DNA from: Candidatus Thiosymbion ectosymbiont of Robbea hypermnestra
GTDB lineage: Bacteria > Pseudomonadota > Gammaproteobacteria > Chromatiales > Chromatiaceae
NCBI GenBank assembly: GCA_020443945.1
Contig: JAIZWN010000066.1
Location: 1 to 6,345 of the forward strand
Length of the DNA stretch: 6,345 bases
Direction: 5' to 3'
The notes under the pieces were generated by a model. The model was given only the letters and a program-made list of their open reading frames with translations, was not told where the DNA came from and made no database searches. Both the position numbers and the translations under genes were made by a program. Shown here piece after piece: positions 1 to 5,060 of the stretch; within the stretch, counting starts at the first letter, position 1; the number at the start of each line of letters is the position of its first letter.

Positions 1-3
1 ACA

Positions 4-38
4 AATCTTGTTCATCCTGAAAATCCTGTTGATCCTGT
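4..38 (-). repeat. 9-bp-period repeat array A
   Basis: Read on the minus strand this is four 9-base units: caggatcaa, caggatttt, caggatgaa, caagatt(tg). The same pattern occurs in array B at 2120-2154 in the opposite orientation (33 of 35 bases identical) and in a rearranged form at 2344-2379. From memory, short CAGGATTNA-type arrays like this turn up in intergenic DNA of many unrelated environmental bacteria, and no function is established to my knowledge. The unit is far too short for a CRISPR repeat and there are no spacers. Another part of the repeat family probably lies to the left of the window edge. Confidence 0.8.
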
Positions 39-81
39 ACGATTGGAAGACCGCACGAACCACGCAGAATGGCTCGACCTG
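20..81 (+). repeat. 62-bp direct repeat, left copy
   Basis: This stretch matches 2361-2422 in the same orientation with only two differences in 62 bases (positions 31 and 52). The first part overlaps the 9-bp array, but about 43 bases beyond the array are also shared, so the match is not just simple-sequence similarity. The two copies are 2341 bp apart and bracket the AlbA_2/ATPase gene and the 1791-1879 hairpin. Confidence 0.9.
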
Positions 82-84
82 TCA

Positions 85-150
85 GCGGTGGTGCCGTAAC
101 TTTGTTCTCCTTGGCGATATATACTGAATCCCGGAAACAACAAAGTTAGA
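85..150 (+). repeat. Inverted-repeat element, copy 1
   Basis: A perfect 10-bp inverted repeat (taactttgtt at 97-106 and aacaaagtta at 139-148) encloses 32 bases containing gatatatactgaatcccgg. A diverged copy lies at 2015-2080 and keeps the ggtggtg lead-in, the tatata core and the gaatcccg block. Keeping both arms and loop landmarks suggests a repeated structural element rather than chance. In both places it lies close to a 9-bp array. I do not recognise the family. Confidence 0.65.
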
Positions 151-180
151 ACACTACCTCCCAACGAAAGGAGTCGTAAC

Positions 181-303
181 AGCCCGTGCCATCTTCGATT
201 TCACCCTATTTCCCACTCCCTGCCGGCGGACAGACGCGCCCGGGCCGGCGGCTATCGGGCGGCGATCACTCGGTTGCTGAAAGATACGGAGGTCGATGAA
301 TGA
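181..303 (+). pseudogene. Possible 3' remnant of a lost upstream gene
   Basis: The frame ending at TGA 301-303 reads as plausible protein near its end (…YRAAITRLLKDTEVDE). Its stop overlaps the ATG of the next gene in an ATGA arrangement, the classic sign of a translationally coupled gene pair. Upstream, the frame has no ATG and runs into the repeat element, with an in-frame stop at 97-99, so no complete gene exists here. My inference is that repeats or a deletion removed most of a first cistron. A competing reading is a 37-codon GTG ORF (186-299, preceded by aaggag at 167-172) whose TGA abuts the ATG at 300; its composition looks less protein-like. AlbA_2/ATPase genes often follow other genes in operons, including type I restriction loci, but the remnant is too short to identify. 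Confidence 0.3.
288..292 (+). promoter_or_regulatory. Ribosome binding site of the AlbA_2/ATPase gene
   Basis: GGAGG, a full Shine-Dalgarno core, lies 7 bases before the ATG at 300. It favours this start over the out-of-frame ATG at 296. Confidence 0.8.
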
Positions 304-1766
304 TTGTCGATCGCGCCCAGGAATACCTGATCGGCCTGGTGCGGGAGCTGTGCAAGCTCCCGCACGAAACAGAGTGGGTGGAATTCAAGCACAACCAGGC
401 CAAGCCGGAGGAGATCGGCGAATACCTGTCCGCCCTGTCCAATGCCGCGGCACTCTCGGGCAAGGTCAATGCCTACATGGTCTGGGGTATCGACGACAAG
501 ACCCATGAGGTTATCGGCACCCGATTCGAGCCGGGGACGACCAAGATAGGCAAAGAGGAGCTGGAAAACTGGCTGCTGCGGCTACTGACCCCCAAGATCG
601 ACTTCCGTTTCTTCTCGTTCGCAATCGAGACCAGGCCGGTGGTTCTGTTGGAGATCGGGGCCGCCTTCCGGCACCCGGTGCGCTTCAAACAGCAGGAGTT
701 CATCCGTGTCGGTTCTTATAAGAAAAAGCTGAAGGACCATCCGGAAAAGGAGCGCACCCTCTGGCGGGCATTCGACCAGATTCCCTTCGAAGAGGGCATT
801 GCCGCGGAGCAGATCTCCGGTGAAGAGGTCCTGAAACGACTCGACTACCCCGCCTATTTCGAGCTGCTGGAGCTGCCGCTGCCGGATGGGCGGGCCCGCA
901 TTCTCGATATCCTCGCCAGTGACGAGTTGATCCATCCCTGCTCGGCCGGTGGCTGGGATGTGACCAGTCTCGGGGCCATCCTGTTCGCAAAGAGGCTGGA
1001 GGACTTCCCTCGTCTGAAGCGCAAGGCGGTACGGGTGGTCCACTACGCAGGCCGAGGCCGACTGGAAACCCTGCGGGAACAGATTATCGGCGGTGGTTAC
1101 GCAAGTGGTTTCGAGGATTTGGTCGATTTCATCATGACCCTGGTACCGACCAATGAGTCCATCGAGCAGGCGTTACGCCGGACAGCCCCTATGCTTCCCG
1201 GTCTCGCGGTGCGGGAGCTGGTGGCCAACGCCTTAATCCACCAGGACCTGTTCGTGACCGGCGCCGGCCCAATGGTCGAGCTCTTCGACGATCGGATGGA
1301 GATCACCAATCCGGGTGAGCCTTTGGTGGATACCCAACGCTTTGTCGATACCCCGCCGAAATCCCGGAATGAGGCGTTGGCCTCTCTGATGCGCCGTTTT
1401 CGCATCTGTGAGGAACGGGGGAGCGGAATCGACAAGGTGATTGCCGAGATCGAGGCTTATCAGCTACCCGCCCCCTTCTTCGAGGCCCCGGAGGGGTTCA
1501 CGCGGGCGGTGCTCTTTGCCCACCGGCCGCTGAGTAAGATGGACAAGGCGGATCGGGTAAGGGCCTGCTACCTCCACGCCTGCCTGAAATGGGTGACGCG
1601 GGATTACCTGACCAACGCCTCGCTGAGAGAGCGGTTCGGGGTGGCGGAGAAAAACAAGGCGACGGTTTCCCGATACATCCGCGAGGCGGTCGACGCGGGC
1701 AAAATCAAACCGTTCGACAAAGACGCACCCAAGAGACTTATGAAATACATCCCCTTCTGGGCGTAG
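300..1766 (+). CDS. AlbA_2 / GHKL-ATPase DNA-binding protein (putative transcriptional regulator, RecG-like annotation)
   Basis: A 488-residue cytoplasmic protein with three parts. Residues about 20-145 are an AlbA_2 (Schlafen AAA_4) domain, seen in ETEWVEFK (23-30), the SNAAALSGKVNAYMVWGIDD stretch (47-66) and PVRFKQQEFIRVGS (126-139). Residues about 290-385 match the C-terminal HATPase_c_4 domain: N-box-like ELVANALIHQD (306-316), a G1-like EITNPGEP (334-341) and the glycine-rich ERGSGIDKV (372-380). Residues about 435-475 look like a winged helix-turn-helix (SLRERFGV…ATVSRYIREAVDAGKI). Such proteins are commonly called ATP-dependent helicase-like or transcriptional regulators, but no helicase motifs are present. 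The biochemical role is unsettled; they occur often in accessory and restriction-modification loci. The start is set by GGAGG at 288-292 and the ATGA overlap with an upstream reading frame. The gene looks complete. It stands alone between two copies of a 62-bp direct repeat, which suggests acquisition as cargo. No close relative with proven function is known to me. Confidence 0.88.
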   Translation: MIVDRAQEYLIGLVRELCKLPHETEWVEFKHNQAKPEEIGEYLSALSNAAALSGKVNAYMVWGIDDKTHEVIGTRFEPGTTKIGKEELENWLLRLLTPKIDFRFFSFAIETRPVVLLEIGAAFRHPVRFKQQEFIRVGSYKKKLKDHPEKERTLWRAFDQIPFEEGIAAEQISGEEVLKRLDYPAYFELLELPLPDGRARILDILASDELIHPCSAGGWDVTSLGAILFAKRLEDFPRLKRKAVRVVHYAGRGRLETLREQIIGGGYASGFEDLVDFIMTLVPTNESIEQALRRTAPMLPGLAVRELVANALIHQDLFVTGAGPMVELFDDRMEITNPGEPLVDTQRFVDTPPKSRNEALASLMRRFRICEERGSGIDKVIAEIEAYQLPAPFFEAPEGFTRAVLFAHRPLSKMDKADRVRACYLHACLKWVTRDYLTNASLRERFGVAEKNKATVSRYIREAVDAGKIKPFDKDAPKRLMKYIPFWA

Positions 1767-1790
1767 CTTCCAGTACCCGGTTTCACTGTA

Positions 1791-1879
1791 ATTTTCATAT
1801 TGCGTAGGGAACGGCCGACGTGGCGTTGCGCGGGCCATTCGGAACGCCACAGAGGGCGTTCCCTACGAATATGCAAAAT
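1791..1879. repeat. 89-bp palindromic (REP/MITE-like) hairpin element
   Basis: The outer arms cgtagggaacg (1803-1813) and cgttccctacg (1857-1867) pair perfectly over 11 bp. Inner arms gtggcgtt (1820-1827) and aacgccac (1843-1850) pair perfectly over 8 bp around a 15-base loop, with a 6x6 internal loop between the two stems. Pairing extends outward with a one-base shift (attttcatattg against caatatg-type sequence), giving terminal inverted repeats of about 23 bp. It begins 24 bp after the stop of the AlbA_2/ATPase gene, so its transcript could form a strong structure in that gene's 3' UTR. There is no T-run, so it is not a standard intrinsic terminator. The size and two-stem form suit a dispersed REP- or MITE-like element, but other copies cannot be checked here. 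Confidence 0.8.
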
Positions 1880-2014
1880 AAGGTGACATGGGGTACTCGC
1901 CCCGGCAGATTTCGGCACGCCTTGCCGGAATGACGGTGAGGTTTGAACGCTTACGCGATTCCCCCGATCACTACCCAATCGACCACTACCGAATTTCACG
2001 GCCCCCGCTCACCG
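1880..2014. other. Intergenic spacer without a recognisable gene
   Basis: Between the hairpin element and the second inverted-repeat element I see no coding frame with a ribosome binding site or a protein-like pattern. Short open frames here (for example the + frames starting at 1888 and 1943) run straight through the repeats and are treated as noise. The first bases, tgcaaaataaggtga (1872-1886), recur in reverse at 4369-4383 beside tsaC. Confidence 0.6.
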
Positions 2015-2080
2015 GGTGGTGTTGTAATTTTGTTGTCTCTGGGTATATACGCCGAATCCCGCAAACAACCAAAACAGGTT
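2015..2080 (+). repeat. Inverted-repeat element, copy 2 (diverged)
   Basis: This aligns in the same orientation with copy 1 at 85-150: ggtggtg, then gtaattttgttg, then tatata, gaatcccg, aaacaac. The arms gtaattttgttg (2024-2035) and caaccaaaac…gttac (2066-2082) still pair but with small gaps. Conserved landmarks with substitutions in the arms suggest an older copy of the same family. It lies 40 bp before array B. Confidence 0.6.
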
Positions 2081-2119
2081 ACGGTTTTGTCGGCACGCGC
2101 GTCGCAATCTGCTAATAGG

Positions 2120-2154
2120 ACAGGATTAACAGGATTTTCAGGATTAACAAGATT
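2120..2154 (+). repeat. 9-bp-period repeat array B
   Basis: Four consecutive 9-base units on the plus strand: caggattaa, caggatttt, caggattaa, caagattat. It is the reverse complement of array A at 4-38 with 33 of 35 bases identical, and it faces array C at 2344-2379 in inverted orientation. Just inside it, gattattttttgtgggt (2151-2167) is complementary to 2330-2346, extending the inverted pairing. Confidence 0.85.
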
Positions 2155-2343
2155 ATTTTTTGTGGGTTCTGAACGTTCGCCGCACGGCGACACTGTGTCC
2201 AAATTGACCCGTAGTCCGCTGTCGATTCCCGTTGCGACCAAGTCATTGACCCACGGAATTTCCGCCGCTCGCGGAACCGTTTCAAGCGCTTTGAACTCAC
2301 GGATGTTCGCTGTTCTTGGTCCGTAGATTACCCACCGTAAAAA

Positions 2344-2379
2344 AATCCTGAAAATCTAAGAAAATCCTGTTAATCCTGT
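2344..2379 (-). repeat. 9-bp-period repeat array C (rearranged)
   Basis: On the minus strand the units are caggattaa, caggatttt, a broken unit cttagatttt, then caggatttt. It resembles arrays A and B but has an interruption (ctaag at 2356-2360), as if a unit was duplicated or replaced by slippage. Its right part begins the 62-bp direct repeat. Confidence 0.8.
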
Positions 2380-2422
2380 ACGATTGGAAGACAGCACGAA
2401 CCACGCAGAATGGCTCGACCTG
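2361..2422 (+). repeat. 62-bp direct repeat, right copy
   Basis: 60 of 62 bases are identical to 20-81 in the same orientation. Similarity ends sharply after gacctg at 2422, 52 bp from the end of the DUF1015 gene. The low divergence implies a recent duplication or transposition, or continued exchange between the copies. Confidence 0.9.
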
Positions 2423-2474
2423 AATTTCAAGGTGCCCTTTGGCTGAATAGGACGAAATCGGTTATCGGATCGGT

Positions 2475-3731
2475 TCAGGCGAGCAGGTGGCTGACCAGGC
2501 CATCGGCCAGCTTGGGCTCGAACCAGGTGGATTTGGGGGGCATCACCTCTCCTGCGTCCGCTACCGCCATCAGATCCTCCATCCGCGTCGGGTAGAGGGA
2601 GAAGGCAACCGCCATGTCGCCCGCATCCACCTGTTCGGCGAGCCAGTCGAGGCCGCGGCTGCCGCCGACGAAGCCGATGCGGTCGTCCCGCCGTGGGTCC
2701 CGGATGTCGAGCAGGGGCGCGATCAGGTTGTCCTGCAGCAGGCTCACGTCCAGCCGGTCCACCGGGTCGTCGGGAATCCGCCGGGCGTCCAGGGTGAGGC
2801 GGTACCAACTACTGGCCAGATACATACCAAATTCCCCGTGGCGGGCCGGTTTGACGGGCTCGGGGCTCGGCTCCACCCGGAAGGGAATGCGGAGCCTGTC
2901 CAGAAAGGCAGCGGCGTCGAGCCCATGGAGATCCCTGACCACCCGGTTGTAGTCCAGGATCTGCATCCGGTTGTGGGGAAAAATGACGCTCAAAAAATAA
3001 TTGTAGGGCTCATCTCCCCTGTGGCTCGGATTGGCGGCCTTGCGGGCCGCGGCCACCCGGGCCGCCGCGGCGGAACGGTGATGGCCGTCCGCCACATACA
3101 GGCTATCGAGCCGCTCGAAGGCCCCGGAGAGCCGGTCGCCGGTCGCGCCGTCGGCTATCACCCAGAGCTCGTGGCGCACGCCATCCCGTGCCCGGATGTC
3201 GATGGCCGGCGGCCCGGCGCTCAGATCGGCCAGGGTGTCGTCGATCGCGGCGGTGCTCTTGTACACCAGAAAAACGGGGCCGGTCTGGGCATCCAGGGCC
3301 TCGATCTGGCACACCCGGTCATCCTCCTTGACCGGCCGGGTGAGCTCGTGCTTCTTGATCCGATCCGCCTCGTAGGCGGCCACGGAGGCTGCCGCCACCA
3401 GGCCGGTCTGCACATGCTCGCCACGGGTCAGGCGGTAGACGTAATAGCCGGGCGTCGGGTCCCGGACCAGCACCCCCTCGGCGAGCATTCGATCCAGGTT
3501 CTCCCGTGCCTTGGCATAGACCTGGGGGGCATAGGGGTCCGTGTCCTCCGGCAGATCCACCTCGGGCCGCGAGATATGCAGGAAGCTCCAGGGCCGGCCC
3601 ACGACCATCCGGCGCGCCTCCGGGGCGCTCATCACGTCATAGGGCGGGGCGGCCACATCCGGGGCCCGCCCCGAAGCGGGCCGCAGTCCGGCAAAAGGTT
3701 TGATCATCGCGGGTGGTTTCAGTCGCGTCAT
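2475..3731 (-). CDS. DUF1015 family protein
   Basis: A 418-residue soluble protein that matches the DUF1015 family along its length. It opens near the usual family start with MIKPFAGLRP (residues 9-18), followed by VAAPPYDVMS (26-35), YYVYRL (96-101), KKHELTRPVKEDDR (126-139) and the conserved YVADGHHRSAAAARVA (212-227), then NYFLSVIFPHNRMQILDYNRVV (244-265). The GHHR-type motif resembles the DG(H/Q)(H/Q)R motif of ParB-fold nucleotide-using proteins such as free-serine kinases, so a kinase-like activity is possible, but that is my inference. I chose ATG 3731 because GAGGAG lies 7 bases upstream; a TTG five codons earlier overlaps that site and is less likely. It lies 53 bp downstream of tsaC on the same strand and is high in GC like tsaC, so a shared transcript is likely. 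No clear intrinsic terminator was found after the stop. Confidence 0.88.
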   Translation of the reverse strand: MTRLKPPAMIKPFAGLRPASGRAPDVAAPPYDVMSAPEARRMVVGRPWSFLHISRPEVDLPEDTDPYAPQVYAKARENLDRMLAEGVLVRDPTPGYYVYRLTRGEHVQTGLVAAASVAAYEADRIKKHELTRPVKEDDRVCQIEALDAQTGPVFLVYKSTAAIDDTLADLSAGPPAIDIRARDGVRHELWVIADGATGDRLSGAFERLDSLYVADGHHRSAAAARVAAARKAANPSHRGDEPYNYFLSVIFPHNRMQILDYNRVVRDLHGLDAAAFLDRLRIPFRVEPSPEPVKPARHGEFGMYLASSWYRLTLDARRIPDDPVDRLDVSLLQDNLIAPLLDIRDPRRDDRIGFVGGSRGLDWLAEQVDAGDMAVAFSLYPTRMEDLMAVADAGEVMPPKSTWFEPKLADGLVSHLLA

Positions 3732-3738
3732 GGTAAAG

Positions 3739-3744
3739 CTCCTC
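3739..3744 (-). promoter_or_regulatory. Ribosome binding site of the DUF1015 gene
   Basis: GAGGAG on the minus strand lies 7 bases before ATG 3731. It decides the start, because the TTG at 3746 would place the Shine-Dalgarno inside the coding region. Confidence 0.75.
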
Positions 3745-3784
3745 AAGTTGCCGGGTCACCTCCGCGGGTACGGAGAAGGCGCCC

Positions 3785-4342
3785 TCAAGCGCGGATGATC
3801 GCGCCGGTGCGCCCGTCGCGGATGGTGGAGGGGCGGGCGCGGGCGCCACAGGGACCGGTCAGGACGAGATCCACCTGGGGGCCGAGGGCCGATCGCACCC
3901 GCAGGGGGGTCCGTGCCGGTGGGCGGTTGCCGAGGTTGGCGCTGGTGGAGACCAGGGCGCTGCCGGCGGCCGCGCACAGGGCCGCCGCGACGGGGTGGGC
4001 CGTAACCCGCACGGCGAGGGTCGCATGTCGTCCCCGGAGCCAGCCCGGCGTGTCGGCACGGGCGGGCAGCAGCCAGGTGACGGGGCCGGGCCAGGTCGCG
4101 CGGATAGCCTGCATACGGGCATCGTCCAGGGGCTCCACGAAAGGGGCGAGCTGGGCGAAATCCGCGGCGATGAGGATCAACCCCTTGTGCTCGGGGCGCC
4201 GCTTGATGGCAAGCAGGCGTTGCACCGCGGCCCGGTTGCGGGGATTGCACCCGAGCCCGTAGACCGCCTCGGTGGGATAGGCGAGGATGCCGCCGTTCCG
4301 GATGCAGCGGGCGGCTACCCGCAGCTTGTGCCGTCCGGGCAA
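3785..4342 (-). CDS. tsaC: Threonylcarbamoyl-AMP synthase TsaC (YrdC/Sua5 family)
   Basis: Uses L-threonine, bicarbonate and ATP to make threonylcarbamoyl-AMP, the substrate that TsaB/TsaD/TsaE use to form t6A at position 37 of ANN-decoding tRNAs. The protein is a single YrdC domain without the C-terminal Sua5 extension. Signature segments are AYPTEAVYGLGC (residues 21-32), KRRPEHKGLILIA (47-59), WPGPVTWLLPA (84-94), LAVRVTAHP (109-117) and LVSTSANL (130-137); the end, PSTIRDGRTGAIIR, matches the gammaproteobacterial form. The start is uncertain. The frame stays open to 4474, but the extra N-terminus does not look like the family. TTG at 4342 gives 185 residues and places YPTEA as in E. coli (about 190 residues) and Pseudomonas TsaC. 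GTG at 4372 (195 residues) is the main alternative, and ATG at 4456 is possible. None has a strong Shine-Dalgarno. The function call is firm; the start is not. Confidence 0.93.
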   Translation of the reverse strand: MPGRHKLRVAARCIRNGGILAYPTEAVYGLGCNPRNRAAVQRLLAIKRRPEHKGLILIAADFAQLAPFVEPLDDARMQAIRATWPGPVTWLLPARADTPGWLRGRHATLAVRVTAHPVAAALCAAAGSALVSTSANLGNRPPARTPLRVRSALGPQVDLVLTGPCGARARPSTIRDGRTGAIIRA

Positions 4343-4470
4343 AACATCGAGATCGCCGACACTTCGTATCACCTTATTTTGCACTCTCTTGTGAACCCAT
4401 CCCAAAATCTCATTGCCCGGAGCTTCAAATTGAACCTGATTAATTTTTCCGCGCATGAACGCAGATGATT

Positions 4471-5046
4471 TCAATCGTCCCTTCGGGATTCCTCGCCGCT
4501 GTCCTCTGCTTCAAGATAGCCCAACATCAGGTCTTTTAACGCCTCTACGAAAAGACGCGCCTTCAGATATGATTCGTAAATTTCCTTTGCGTTTTTTTCG
4601 AGTACAAATGTGCCATAGTTCTGATGCACAAGCTGATTTCTTTCATGACCTATTTCCAGAAATGCCCTGATCGATTCACTCATTCCTTCCTGTTCTCCGA
4701 CCTTTTTCTTCATATATGACTGAAAACCCACACCAAATAACCCAAAGAAAGCGTTGGCATTGCCCGCTCCCCATTGAAAGAGCGTATGATACTGCCTTGA
4801 TAGCGCCTTATTCCGTACAAACTCCTCGATCAGTAGGTTCCCGTCCGTAGAACTGCTGACTATATCCATAAGGCTTTCCATTATACGCGTTTCAAAATAA
4901 CTCGCAGCGGAAAGAAGCAAGCTCTTGCGAAAAATTTCTTCGGCTGTCAGGCGTAGGGTGATCTCTCGATCATCGATTTGATCGACAATATCCAAAAATT
5001 GTTCATGCAATTGCTCAACTATTGTTTCTTTATAGGTTGTTTTCAT
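4471..5046 (-). CDS. HEPN-domain protein with RX4H motif (MAE_28990/RiboL-PSP-like), partner of DUF262
   Basis: A 191-residue, mostly helical soluble protein. Residues 136-141 read RNQLVH, an intact RX4H motif with the usual polar residue after the arginine. This is the catalytic signature of HEPN ribonucleases such as those in Cas13, Csm6 and RnlA. The middle, FQWGAGNANAFFGLFG (90-105), resembles the W…N-NFF-LFG segment I associate with MAE_28990/RiboL-PSP HEPN families; the exact subfamily is from memory. Helices around 36-60 and 151-180 would complete the four-helix fold. The gene begins 14 bp after the DUF262 stop with no good Shine-Dalgarno, suggesting translational coupling or reinitiation. 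It is AT-richer than the tsaC side, consistent with transfer. The likely role is an RNA-cutting toxin or effector controlled by DUF262. A purely structural HEPN role is possible, but the intact motif argues against it. Confidence 0.8.
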   Translation of the reverse strand: MKTTYKETIVEQLHEQFLDIVDQIDDREITLRLTAEEIFRKSLLLSAASYFETRIMESLMDIVSSSTDGNLLIEEFVRNKALSRQYHTLFQWGAGNANAFFGLFGVGFQSYMKKKVGEQEGMSESIRAFLEIGHERNQLVHQNYGTFVLEKNAKEIYESYLKARLFVEALKDLMLGYLEAEDSGEESRRDD

Positions 5047-5060
5047 AGTTGACCCATTTT

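Larger units (their letters stand above)
2120..2379. mobile_element. Possible non-coding MITE-like element bounded by inverted 9-bp arrays
   Basis: Array B (+) and array C (-) form inverted ends of roughly 45-50 bp, including inner T-rich and gtgggt/accc(a)cc segments, around a 165-190 bp core. The core contains small palindromes (for example cgccgcacggcg near 2178 and gtttcaagcgctttgaac at 2279-2296) and no convincing gene. The size, terminal inverted repeats and lack of coding capacity are what a miniature element would show. No clear target-site duplication was found, and sequence to the right of array C (to 2422) is shared with the left window edge, so the true unit may be larger. This is inference from structure only. 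Confidence 0.4.

Noticed and set aside
4..38. Arrays of short repeats as CRISPR
   Set aside because: Units are 9 bp, contiguous and without spacers; there are no cas genes in the window.
582..1043. Minus-strand open frame of 153 codons
   Set aside because: It is antisense to conserved domains of the AlbA_2/ATPase protein and has no recognisable pattern of its own.
1803..1867. Hairpin as a rho-independent terminator of the ATPase gene
   Set aside because: The arms are long and symmetric with an internal loop, and no T-run follows on either strand.
1943..2326. Plus-strand open frame of 127 codons
   Set aside because: It runs through the inverted-repeat element and the 9-bp array; the repeats explain its sequence and no ribosome binding site precedes it.
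2487..4262. Long plus-strand open frame of 591 codons
   Set aside because: It lies opposite the DUF1015 and tsaC genes, is rich in Gly/Arg/Pro/His without domain patterns, and is a typical antisense frame in high-GC DNA.
4471..5046. HEPN gene as half of a HEPN-MNT toxin-antitoxin pair
   Set aside because: No minimal nucleotidyltransferase gene is adjacent; the coupled neighbour is clearly DUF262.
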